64,000 bases of DNA from positions 62,001 to 126,000 of the forward strand of contig NZ_LR733556.1 of the NCBI RefSeq assembly GCF_902506265.1. Reading direction: 5' to 3'. Below, one piece after another: positions 16,865 through 25,586 of the stretch; position 1 is the stretch's first letter, and each line of letters opens with the position of its first letter. The stretch comes from Flavobacterium sp. 9AF (GTDB lineage: Bacteria > Bacteroidota > Bacteroidia > Flavobacteriales > Flavobacteriaceae). The notes beneath the pieces are model-generated. The model was not told the origin of the DNA and ran no database searches. It was given only the letters and a program-made list of their open reading frames with translations. The position numbers were made by a program, and so were the translations under genes.

Positions 16865-18562
16865 TTAGAATTTTGGATTACCTCTTGGTGATTTTTTATT
16901 AGATTTTGGACCTACTTTTGACATTGCATTTCTAAATCCGATATAATCTGTAGCCATATCTTGAGGGAAATATCTTCTAGAAGCAGGATCTAACCAATAT
17001 GCTCTGTCTCTCCAAGATCCTCCTTTGTAAACTCTTACTTCATTGTTTACTAGTGTAGTTCTTTTATCAGACTTGTCGTATTTTTTATTTAATTGACCAG
17101 TTGCACTATCAACAGCAATTGAATGTTTAGGCGATTCATACATTCTTTTTGTGTCATCCGTTTCACCTTCTTCATCAGAACCAAAGTCAAAGTATCTTGT
17201 AGAAGGTTTATCACCATCTCTATAATCTCTGTTGTCAGATGTAGAGAAATTTTGTCTTAAATATGTTTCATTTTCATCTACAGGTACTTGAGCAATTTGT
17301 CCAGGGAAGTTTCTTGCCAATATTTTTCCATTGCTTAATGTGTCATATTTCACATTTTCAGAAGTAACAACTTCTACAATACCATCTTCACCTATTTTGT
17401 TTTTCATGTAAACATTACCTCTGTAGTAGTTAAAGTCATTAGCTTCATCATCTACCATAGGTCTGTAAACATCAGCTACCCATTCAGCTACGTTACCTGC
17501 CATGTCATATAAACCGAAGTCGTTAGCTGGATAACTTTTAACTTTATTAGTAATATCTGCACCGTCATCACTCCAACCAGCAACACCACCATAGTCACCT
17601 CTGCCTTGTTTGAAATTAGCTAATTGATCACCTCTTTGTTGTCTTTTACCAGATCTAGTATATTGACCATCCCAAGGATATTTCTTTTGACCTTTATATA
17701 TGTTGAATTCTCTAATTCCTACTAATGAACTTGCAGCATATTCCCATTCTGCCTCAGTTGGTAATCTGTATTCTGGTAAAATTAAACCAGAATTTATTTG
17801 TGCATAAACGTTTTTAGCAGTATCAGCAACTTCTCTTCTGCCGCCGTTCATTTCTCTTTTTAGTAAAATATCTTCATTTCCACCATATGTCTTTGTTGGT
17901 GCAGCAAGATAAGTTTCAGTACTAAAAGTTGATTCTGCCGTTACATCAGATCCTAATTTTACTTTCGAATCTTTTTTCAAATAGCCATTTTTCTCTAACA
18001 TGTTTTCGTTTACACGATCAGTTCTCCATTTGCTAAATTCAACAGCTTGAATCCAATTTACTCCTACAACAGGATATTCAGCATAAGCTGGATGTCTTAA
18101 ATAGTTGTTAGTCATTGTTTCGTTGTATCCTAAACGGTTTCTCCAAACTAATGTGTCAGGAATTGCACCTGTATAAATATTTTTATAATTTTCTTCTGTA
18201 GGAGGAAAAACGGTTTTTAACCAAAATAAATACTCTGTGTACATTAAATTAGTTACTTCAGTTTCGTCCATATAAAAAGACTGAATATGTTGCTGACTAG
18301 GAGAGTTGTTCCAGTCATGCATTACGTCGTCTTGAACTTTACCCATTGTAAAAGTACCACCTTCAATAGGAACCATTCCAGGAGGTGTTTCTTGTTTTGT
18401 AAACTTAGAATTGTGCTGAAATCCACCGTTTTTATCGTTGATTTTCCATCCGGTAGCCCTTGATGCACCTTTTGTGCTAGAACTTTTGCTACAGCTGCTC
18501 AAACCAATTGTTATTGATAAAATCAATAACGCCTTCATAGTCATAATTTGCTTAATTTTCAT
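16865..18562 (-). CDS. gldJ: Gliding motility lipoprotein GldJ (sulfatase-modifying-factor fold)
   Basis: The 565-residue lipoprotein has lipobox GLSSCSK (Cys24). Its FGE-sulfatase/SUMF1-type domain begins near residue 60 with MVPIEGGTFTMGKVQDD, includes FYMDETEVTN and GLYDMAGNVAEWVADVYRP, and ends with YKGGSWRDRAYWLDPASRR and YIGFRNAMSKVG. GldJ is required for gliding and for stability of the type IX motor in Flavobacterium; it is related to GldK but is not a catalytic FGE. An internal Met at residue 9 would leave a shorter signal peptide. Head-to-head placement with porU and proximity to murF match the conserved flavobacterial gene order. A 209-bp AT-rich region separates it from porU. Confidence 0.95.
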   Translation of the reverse strand: MKIKQIMTMKALLILSITIGLSSCSKSSSTKGASRATGWKINDKNGGFQHNSKFTKQETPPGMVPIEGGTFTMGKVQDDVMHDWNNSPSQQHIQSFYMDETEVTNLMYTEYLFWLKTVFPPTEENYKNIYTGAIPDTLVWRNRLGYNETMTNNYLRHPAYAEYPVVGVNWIQAVEFSKWRTDRVNENMLEKNGYLKKDSKVKLGSDVTAESTFSTETYLAAPTKTYGGNEDILLKREMNGGRREVADTAKNVYAQINSGLILPEYRLPTEAEWEYAASSLVGIREFNIYKGQKKYPWDGQYTRSGKRQQRGDQLANFKQGRGDYGGVAGWSDDGADITNKVKSYPANDFGLYDMAGNVAEWVADVYRPMVDDEANDFNYYRGNVYMKNKIGEDGIVEVVTSENVKYDTLSNGKILARNFPGQIAQVPVDENETYLRQNFSTSDNRDYRDGDKPSTRYFDFGSDEEGETDDTKRMYESPKHSIAVDSATGQLNKKYDKSDKRTTLVNNEVRVYKGGSWRDRAYWLDPASRRYFPQDMATDYIGFRNAMSKVGPKSNKKSPRGNPKF

Positions 18563-18771
18563 ACTCTAGTAGGTAATAAATTTAGTGTCGCAAGATAGTA
18601 ATTATGTGTTAATTTGCAACATGATTTTAAAAAAATATAAAAAAAAATTAATTTTATGTTAAAAACACTTAAATACAACGAATTATTTTATTTTTTATTG
18701 TGTTATTACTTTATTTAATTTTTTTTATTTCTATTTGTAATATTAAATTGTTAATTACGTTATTCTACTAA

Positions 18772-21700
18772 ATGAAAAAGAAAAGTATATATTTTTTTCT
18801 CTTTATAAGTGCTTTTGCCATAGCACAAAATACTAAATTATTGTCTTTGAAATGGGATGATGGTGTTGTTTATTCCTATAATGATACCAAAATTAAATTC
18901 CCTAGTTTTGAAGGTCTGTACCATAAAATCAATATTGAAGAGAAAGCTATTTATTTTCAAAAAGAAGAGTTTATTTCACAGTTGATTAATGAAAATTCAT
19001 TAAAAATTACGAATGTGATGTATGAAGCGATAAGTGAAAATGATTTGTACGGCTTAGATCTAACAAAAATTCCTTCTGAAATTCATGGTAAAATTGCATC
19101 CTATTTTGCAAGAGAGCAAATTGTTTCTGTATTTACTTTTTCTCCTATTATTAAACAAAATAGTGGATATAAAAGGGTTACTTCTTTGAACTATAGTTAT
19201 GATTTTAAAGTGGCAAATCGTTTTTATAGCACACAAAGTATAACAAACTCTGCTTTTGCATCTGGAAATTGGTATCGTTTTTATGTTGAAAAATCGGGTG
19301 TCTATAAAATTTCTAAATCTTTTTTGCAAAGTTTAGGTTTTAATATAAATGTAGATCCGCGAACCATAAAAATCTTCGGAAATGGTGGTAGAATGTTGCC
19401 TTTGTTAAATAATATTCCTTACCCAGATGATATAGCTGAAAATGCGATTAAATTTATCGGAGAGGAAGATGGCGTATTCAATGATGCTGATTATATTCTT
19501 TTTTATGCCGAAGGAGTCGATACATGGAATACTGAAAGTTTAACTAAAAATAATTTGTATTCTGATAAATCGTATTATTATGTAACTTCTGGGACAGGAT
19601 TTGGAAACAGGATTTCTAATGCTGTGGAACCAGTAAATTCTCCATCTCTACATTTTTCGGATTTCGATGATGTGATTATTTATGAGAAAGATTTAGTGAA
19701 TGTTGCTAAAGTAGGAAGAAGGTGGTTTGGTGAACAATTCAATATTAGTAATAATCAGTCTTTTGATTTTTCTATTCCTAATATCAATTTATCTTATCCT
19801 ATTACTGTTAAAATTAATCTTGCCTCAAAATCCTTTGGTAGTACGTCATTTGCAGCTAAAATAAATAATCAATCGATAGGGACAGTAAATTTTCCACCTG
19901 TTCAAAGTGGAGGTACTGCTGAAGGGTTTGAAAATGTACTTAATACTTCATTTGCTGCAAACTCATCTATTACTATAGATTTAACTTATAGTAATGGAGG
20001 TGTTCCTTCTTCAAATGGTTATTTGGATTTTATAATGCTAAAGGCAAAAAGAAATTTACAAGCATTTGGAAAGCAATTTGAATTTTATAATAATCAGCAA
20101 GAAACAAATATCGGTGTAGGTGAATATGTGATTTCAAATGCAACAACTATTGGTGAGGTTTGGGATGTAACTGATATTTATAATGTAACCAATTATATAA
20201 ATCCTAATCAAAATAACTTTTCTTTTAAAGTCGATTTAGGTTACAAGAAAAAATATATTGCTTTAGATTATTCGGATCTTTACGAGCCTTCTAAAGAGTC
20301 GATTACGACTGTTGTAAATCAGAATTTAAAAGGAACTATTTTTAATGATAGTCAAGGTAATTTTCAAGATATAGATTATCTAATTATAGCTCCTAGTTTT
20401 TTAGTAAATGAAGCAGAAAGATTAGCAAATTTTCACAGAAATTATTCAGGTTTGATAGTAAGAGTGGTTAGTTTAGAATCTATCTATTTAGAGTTTAGCT
20501 CTGGAAAACAAGATATTGCTGCTATAAGGAATTTTGTAAAATATATTTATTGGAATGCTTCTGATGCATCAAAGAGACTTAAATATCTTAACCTTTTTGG
20601 AGATGCTTCATATGATTATAAAGATAGAGTAACAAATAATAGTAATATTGTTCCTACATTTCATGGATTTAATCCCAATAGTTCTGAAGTAAATAATTCT
20701 TCAAATATGTCATTGTTTACCTCATTCATATCTGATGATTTTTTTGCTTTAATGGATGATAATGAAGGAGATATGTTGAGTAGTGTTGATGGTATTGATA
20801 TAGCTGTTGGAAGAATGATTGTTTCTTCGGTTCAGGAAGCTCGAGAAATGGTTAATAAAGTTATTGATTATCATGATGAACAATCTTATGGTCGTTGGAG
20901 AAATAATTATACTATCTATTCTGATGATGCGGATACTGAAGGAGATGCGCAATTACAGGTTGCATTAGATAATTTAGCTGATGATTTATCAGCTGCCAAG
21001 CCTTTTGTAAATGTGAAAAAAATTCATACAGATGCGTATATTCAGCAAGTTGCTGCTGGTGGAGAAAGATATCCAGAAGCGAAGAATGATTTTTTAGATG
21101 CTTTACAATTAGGTTCGTTAGTGGTTAATTATTTAGGTCATGGAAATGAAGAATCTTTAGCTAGAGAACGTTTGTTTGAAAAACTCGATGCACAAAACCT
21201 ATATAATCCTTTTAGGTATCCATTATTTATTACTATTACCTGTGACTTTACTCGTTTTGATGACCCTAATCGTTTTTCAGGTGGTGAATATTTATATTGG
21301 AATTCTCAAGGAGGTGCAGTTAGTTTAATTGCAACTACTCGATTAATTGGTGTAACTACAGGACTTGTAATGAATGATTATTTGAATGAAAGATTGTATG
21401 CTTTTGGATCAAATCAATATCCTAGTATTGCTGAAGCTTTAAGGCTATCAAAGTTAGAACCGGGTACTTCATCAAATAGACGAGTGGTTTTTTATATTGG
21501 TGACCCCGCTTTAAAATTGGCTATACCAAAGCCAAAAGTTGTGCTTACTGAAATTAATGATGTGCCGATAAGTCAATTTAATGGAACTTTTCAAGCGCTA
21601 AGTTTGATGAAAATTAAGGGGCAGGTTTTAAATGAAAATGATGCAATAATAACGAATTATAACGGTGATTTAGCCGTTCAAATTTTTGATAAGGATATTA

Positions 21701-22635
21701 ATAGGACAACACTTGGGAATAATGGAGCAACAAATTCATCTGGATTGATAACTATGAATTTCTCAACTTTGGGTGAAACCATTTTTAGAGGAAATGCATC
21801 TGTTGTGAATGGAGTGTTCGAATTGAGTTTTGTTGTGCCTCAAGACATTAAAATTCCTGTAGGTAATGGAAAGATAAGTTTTTATGCAAAAAGGAATAAT
21901 CCTATTTTAGAAGATCAAACAGGATATAATAAAGATATACTTGTTGGAGGTGTTAATGTTAATGCACCAACAGATACAAAACCACCTGTTGTTAGATTGT
22001 TTTTAAATGATGAAAGTTTTGTTTCAGGTGAAGTTTCTAATTGTTCACCTATTTTACTTGCTTTTTTAGAAGATGAAAATGGTATTAATACAGCCAGCGG
22101 CATAGGTCATGATATTGTTGCTATACTTGATGGTGATGAATCTAATCCTTATATATTAAATGATTATTATGAAACTGAAAATGATGATTTTACAAAAGGG
22201 AAAATAAAATATCAATTTAGAAATCTTTCTGCTGGATTACATACAATTCTTTTTAAAGCTTGGGATGTTTATAATAATTTAGTTACCGCTGAAATACAAT
22301 TTAATGCAGTTTGTGGAAGTGAGAACATAGCTTTGGAAAGAGTTTTGAATTATCCAAATCCTTTTGTGAGTTATACAGAATTTTGGTTTACACATAATAG
22401 ACCTTTTGAACCATTAGATGTTCAGGTTCAGATTTTAACTATAACAGGGAAATTGATAAAAACAATAAATCAACAAGTGATAACTGATGGGTTTTTATGT
22501 AGAGATTTAAAATGGGATGGGAAAGATGATTTTGGAGATAAAATAGGAAAGGGAGTATATGTATATAAACTCACTGTTCGTTCTACATCAACTGGAGATT
22601 CAGCAGAAAAATACGAGAAACTTGTAATACTATAA
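18772..22635 (+). CDS. porU: Type IX secretion system sortase PorU (C25 peptidase family)
   Basis: The 1287-residue protein begins with a signal peptide (MKKKSIYFFLFISAFAIAQ) and a propeptide-like beta domain. The gingipain-type C25 domain lies at about residues 520-920, with catalytic His790 in NYLGHGNEESLARE and Cys824 in TITCDFTRFDDP. Ig-like beta domains follow, then a C-terminal FlgD-like segment (YPNPFVSYTEFWF ... LKWDGKDDFGDKIGKGVYVY). PorU removes the C-terminal sorting domain of type IX cargo and attaches cargo to a glycolipid at the cell surface, working with PorV, encoded next. Both catalytic residues are intact, so it is expected to be active. It is followed after 38 bp by porV. 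Confidence 0.95.
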   Translation: MKKKSIYFFLFISAFAIAQNTKLLSLKWDDGVVYSYNDTKIKFPSFEGLYHKINIEEKAIYFQKEEFISQLINENSLKITNVMYEAISENDLYGLDLTKIPSEIHGKIASYFAREQIVSVFTFSPIIKQNSGYKRVTSLNYSYDFKVANRFYSTQSITNSAFASGNWYRFYVEKSGVYKISKSFLQSLGFNINVDPRTIKIFGNGGRMLPLLNNIPYPDDIAENAIKFIGEEDGVFNDADYILFYAEGVDTWNTESLTKNNLYSDKSYYYVTSGTGFGNRISNAVEPVNSPSLHFSDFDDVIIYEKDLVNVAKVGRRWFGEQFNISNNQSFDFSIPNINLSYPITVKINLASKSFGSTSFAAKINNQSIGTVNFPPVQSGGTAEGFENVLNTSFAANSSITIDLTYSNGGVPSSNGYLDFIMLKAKRNLQAFGKQFEFYNNQQETNIGVGEYVISNATTIGEVWDVTDIYNVTNYINPNQNNFSFKVDLGYKKKYIALDYSDLYEPSKESITTVVNQNLKGTIFNDSQGNFQDIDYLIIAPSFLVNEAERLANFHRNYSGLIVRVVSLESIYLEFSSGKQDIAAIRNFVKYIYWNASDASKRLKYLNLFGDASYDYKDRVTNNSNIVPTFHGFNPNSSEVNNSSNMSLFTSFISDDFFALMDDNEGDMLSSVDGIDIAVGRMIVSSVQEAREMVNKVIDYHDEQSYGRWRNNYTIYSDDADTEGDAQLQVALDNLADDLSAAKPFVNVKKIHTDAYIQQVAAGGERYPEAKNDFLDALQLGSLVVNYLGHGNEESLARERLFEKLDAQNLYNPFRYPLFITITCDFTRFDDPNRFSGGEYLYWNSQGGAVSLIATTRLIGVTTGLVMNDYLNERLYAFGSNQYPSIAEALRLSKLEPGTSSNRRVVFYIGDPALKLAIPKPKVVLTEINDVPISQFNGTFQALSLMKIKGQVLNENDAIITNYNGDLAVQIFDKDINRTTLGNNGATNSSGLITMNFSTLGETIFRGNASVVNGVFELSFVVPQDIKIPVGNGKISFYAKRNNPILEDQTGYNKDILVGGVNVNAPTDTKPPVVRLFLNDESFVSGEVSNCSPILLAFLEDENGINTASGIGHDIVAILDGDESNPYILNDYYETENDDFTKGKIKYQFRNLSAGLHTILFKAWDVYNNLVTAEIQFNAVCGSENIALERVLNYPNPFVSYTEFWFTHNRPFEPLDVQVQILTITGKLIKTINQQVITDGFLCRDLKWDGKDDFGDKIGKGVYVYKLTVRSTSTGDSAEKYEKLVIL

Positions 22636-22651
22636 TAAAATATTATATTTG
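22622..22651 (+). promoter_or_regulatory. Bacteroidetes-type promoter for porV
   Basis: TTG at 22622-22624 and TATATTTG at 22644-22651 are separated by 19 bp, matching the Bacteroidetes -33/-7 consensus (TTG, N19-21, TAnnTTTG). It overlaps the end of porU, so porV can be transcribed independently from 22 bp upstream of its ATG. Confidence 0.65.
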
Positions 22652-22673
22652 TCTAATTTAATTTACAATACGA

Positions 22674-23870
22674 ATGAAGAAAATTGCAGTTTTATTAATT
22701 ATATTTATAACTGGTCAATATGTTAAAGCACAGGAAAGAGTTATTACAACAGGCGTTCCTTTTTTGTTAATTGCAGCAGATGCTAGATCTGCTGGTATGG
22801 GAGATATGGGTGTTGCTACTTCTACTGATGCGTTTTCTCAACAACATAACCCTTCAAAATATGCCTTTTCATTAGAAAAGCAAGGCTTCTCATTAAGTTA
22901 TACTCCTTATTTAACAAGTATTGCTAATGATATTTCTTTAGGACAAGTTACCTATTTCAATAGAATTAACGAAAGAAGTGCTTTTGCTGCCTCTTTGCGT
23001 TATTTTGGTTTGGGTGATATTCAGTTGACAAATGCAGTTGGTGAATTGCAAAATACAGTTTCTCCTAATGAACTCGCTTTAGATGGTTCTTACGCTTTAA
23101 AGCTAAGCGAACGCTTTTCGATGTCAGTAGGAGGAAGATTTATACGCTCTAATTTGAAAATTGCTACAGATAATAACGATGCGTCAGCTGCGACAACTTT
23201 TGCAGTTGATATTTCAGGATACTATCAATCTGAAGAAATTGCATATGATGACTTTAATGGAAGATGGAGAGCGGGTTTTAATTTCCAAAATTTAGGTCCA
23301 AAAATTAATTACGACAATGATAAATTAGAAGAAAATTCTAACTTTATTCCATCTAATATGAGATTAGGCGCAGGTTTTGATTTTATATTTGATGAATACA
23401 ATAAAGTAGCTGTTGGTGTAGAAGTAACTAAATTATTAGTGCCAACACCACCAAGCAAAATTAATGTAGGTGATTTAAAAGAAGATGGAACTGCATATAC
23501 TCAATCAGAAGCAGATAATGCAAATAGTCAAGCAGTTTTGGATTATAGAAAAACAGGCTGGGTGAGTGGTATTTTTCAGTCATTTGGTGATGCACCAGAT
23601 GGTTTTAGTGAAGAATTAAAAGAGTTTACTTATGCTTTAGGAGCAGAATATGCTTATCAAGACTCTTTTTCATTAAGAACAGGTTATTTTCATGAAAGTG
23701 AAATGAAAGGTGCAAGAAAATATTTTACTTTAGGGGCTGGCTTTAAATACAATGCTGTTAAAATTGATGTTTCTTATTTGTTCTCAGCATCAAAAGTTAG
23801 AAATCCATTAGAAAACACATTGCGATTCTCTTTGTCATTTAATTTTGGTGATGGTTATGATGAATTATAA
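22674..23870 (+). CDS. porV: Type IX secretion outer membrane protein PorV (LptO)
   Basis: The 398-residue protein has a signal peptide ending QYVKAQ, then the conserved PorV start VPFLLIAADARSAGMGDMGV and QQHNPSKYAFS. The rest is a FadL-like outer-membrane beta-barrel with GWVSG, a loop rich in acidic residues, and a terminal strand LRFSLSFNFGDGYDEL. PorV shuttles secreted cargo from the translocon to the PorU attachment complex. Its position directly after porU is the standard flavobacterial arrangement. It has its own likely promoter inside the end of porU and a terminator at 23894. Confidence 0.95.
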   Translation: MKKIAVLLIIFITGQYVKAQERVITTGVPFLLIAADARSAGMGDMGVATSTDAFSQQHNPSKYAFSLEKQGFSLSYTPYLTSIANDISLGQVTYFNRINERSAFAASLRYFGLGDIQLTNAVGELQNTVSPNELALDGSYALKLSERFSMSVGGRFIRSNLKIATDNNDASAATTFAVDISGYYQSEEIAYDDFNGRWRAGFNFQNLGPKINYDNDKLEENSNFIPSNMRLGAGFDFIFDEYNKVAVGVEVTKLLVPTPPSKINVGDLKEDGTAYTQSEADNANSQAVLDYRKTGWVSGIFQSFGDAPDGFSEELKEFTYALGAEYAYQDSFSLRTGYFHESEMKGARKYFTLGAGFKYNAVKIDVSYLFSASKVRNPLENTLRFSLSFNFGDGYDEL

Positions 23871-23893
23871 TAAAAATTATTAAAAAAATAAGT

Positions 23894-23918
23894 ATCCAAA
23901 TTCTTAATGAGTTTGGAT
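23894..23918 (+). terminator. Terminator after porV
   Basis: ATCCAAA (23894-23900) pairs with TTTGGAT (23912-23918) across an 11-nt loop and is followed by an eight-T run. The stem is modest but the T run is strong. Confidence 0.7.
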
Positions 23919-23934
23919 TTTTTTTCCTATATAT

Positions 23935-24417
23935 ATGAAGCAAATTACATTTACTACAACATTTTCTGTTTTTGATTCTCTTGATGAACTAGATACAGAA
24001 GATAAAAAAATAATGCAAAAAGCAATAGAGGCAAGGGAAAGAGCATATGCTCCTTATTCAAATTTTGGAGTAGGTACTGCAATTCTTTTAGATAACGGAG
24101 AAATCGTTTCTGGCTCAAATCAAGAAAATGCAGCTTATCCTTCTGGTTTATGTGCAGAACGAGTGGCGATTTTTTATGCAGGAGCAAATTATCCCACTTC
24201 AAAAGTATTGAAGTTGTTTATTTCTGCTTCCCCAAAGGATAGAGAATTGGAAGAACCTATTCCGCCTTGTGGGGCATGTAGGCAATCAATAGCTGAATAT
24301 GAAATGAAACAAGATGTCGATATTGAGATTTATTTTATGGGTTCTAAAGGGAAAGTATATCATTCTAATTCTTTAAAAAACCTTTTGCCATTCTTGTTTG
24401 AGAAAAAGCATCTATAA
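23935..24417 (+). CDS. cdd: Cytidine deaminase
   Basis: Cdd deaminates cytidine and deoxycytidine to uridines in pyrimidine salvage. The 160-residue protein carries the zinc signature: NAAYPSGLCAERVAIFYAG (Cys ligand and catalytic Glu in CAE) and PIPPCGACRQ (two Cys ligands). YAPYSNFGVGTAI, the usual N-terminal substrate segment, is also present. The three cysteine ligands indicate the homotetrameric type. The N-terminus is about 20 residues longer than the minimal enzyme. It starts 17 bp after the porV terminator. The order porV, cdd, pdhA is a recurring flavobacterial neighbourhood without an evident functional link. Confidence 0.95.
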   Translation: MKQITFTTTFSVFDSLDELDTEDKKIMQKAIEARERAYAPYSNFGVGTAILLDNGEIVSGSNQENAAYPSGLCAERVAIFYAGANYPTSKVLKLFISASPKDRELEEPIPPCGACRQSIAEYEMKQDVDIEIYFMGSKGKVYHSNSLKNLLPFLFEKKHL

Positions 24418-24502
24418 CGATTTCGTTGATAAAAAGTAACATATTCATAATAAATTAAAGAAAATTGATAAAAATTAATTTTTTCAATAAGCTTCTATGT
24501 AG

Positions 24503-24510
24503 TATTTTTG
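24503..24510 (+). promoter_or_regulatory. -7 promoter element for pdhA
   Basis: TATTTTTG matches TAnnTTTG perfectly and lies 72 bp before the pdhA ATG. No convincing -33 TTG was found at the expected spacing. Confidence 0.5.
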
Positions 24511-24582
24511 CTTTTTGTAAAAATTTTTCAAATTAAGGTTTTTATCTTTTTTTGTAAAAAATCCAATTTAATTCAAAAACAA

Positions 24583-25581
24583 ATGAAACCAATAACTAAA
24601 GAAGTTTACCTAAAATGGTATGAAGAAATGCAATTTTGGAGAAAATTTGAAGACAAACTTGCTGCGCTTTACATTCAACAAAAAGTAAGAGGATTTCTTC
24701 ATTTATATAATGGTCAGGAAGCAGTACTAGCAGGAGCATTGCATGCTATGGATTTATCAAAGGATAAAATGATTACTGCTTATCGTAACCATGTTCAGCC
24801 AATTGGTATGGGTGTTGATCCAAGACGTGTTATGGCAGAACTTTTGGGTAAGGCTACTGGAACCTCTCAAGGTCTAGGAGGATCAATGCATATTTTTTCT
24901 AAGGAGCACGGATTTTATGGTGGACACGGTATTGTAGGAGGTCAAATTCCTTTAGGTGCAGGTTTAGCCTTTGCAGACAAATATTTCGAAACTGGAGGAG
25001 TTACACTGACTTATTTTGGTGATGGTGCGGCAAGACAAGGTTCATTACACGAAACTTTTAACATGGCTATGAATTGGAAATTACCTGTAGTATTCATTGT
25101 AGAAAATAATGGATATGCGATGGGAACTTCTGTAGAAAGAACGGCTAATCATACTGATATTTGGAAACTTGGCTTAGGTTATGAAATGCCTTGCGGACCA
25201 GTAGATGGTATGAATCCAATTAAAGTAGCTGAAGCAATGCATGAAGCGATTGAAAGAGCAAGGAGAGGTGATGGACCAACTTTCCTAGAAATGAAAACCT
25301 ATAGATATAGAGGACATTCTATGTCTGATGCACAACACTATAGAACTAAAGAAGAAGTTGAAGAATACAAAAAAATTGATCCAATTACTCAAGTTTTAGA
25401 TATCATCAAAGAAAATGGTTATGCTACTGCTGAAGAAATTGAAGCAATGGATAATCGTGTAAGGGATTTAGTGGAAGAATGTGAAAAATTCGCTGATGAA
25501 TCTCCTTATCCAGAATTGAATGTAATGTATGATGTTGTGTACGAACAAGAAAATTATCCATTTTTACCTCATAAATTATAA
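24583..25581 (+). CDS. pdhA: Pyruvate dehydrogenase E1 component, alpha subunit
   Basis: I place the start at the ATG at 24583 (MKPITKEVYLKWYEEMQFWR). The open frame extends back to a TTG at 24508, but that codon overlaps the -7 promoter box. The 332-residue subunit has the E1-alpha motifs RGFLHLYNGQEAVLAGA, YRNHVQPIGMGVDP, GGSMHIFSKEHGFYGGHGIV, the thiamine diphosphate site GDGAARQGSLHE ... ENNGYAMGT, and the phosphorylation-loop-like YRYRGHSMSDA. With the beta subunit, not in this window, it decarboxylates pyruvate and passes the acetyl group to E2. E2 follows after 5 bp, so the two are co-transcribed. Confidence 0.95.
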   Translation: MKPITKEVYLKWYEEMQFWRKFEDKLAALYIQQKVRGFLHLYNGQEAVLAGALHAMDLSKDKMITAYRNHVQPIGMGVDPRRVMAELLGKATGTSQGLGGSMHIFSKEHGFYGGHGIVGGQIPLGAGLAFADKYFETGGVTLTYFGDGAARQGSLHETFNMAMNWKLPVVFIVENNGYAMGTSVERTANHTDIWKLGLGYEMPCGPVDGMNPIKVAEAMHEAIERARRGDGPTFLEMKTYRYRGHSMSDAQHYRTKEEVEEYKKIDPITQVLDIIKENGYATAEEIEAMDNRVRDLVEECEKFADESPYPELNVMYDVVYEQENYPFLPHKL

Positions 25582-25586
25582 GCACT

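Noticed and set aside
24462..24478. AAATTGATAAAAATTAA upstream of pdhA resembles the box shared at 2359, 3077 and 6239.
   Set aside because: Its start is 41 bp, not 53 bp, from the pdhA -7 box, and its right half does not match. In such AT-rich sequence it is likely chance.
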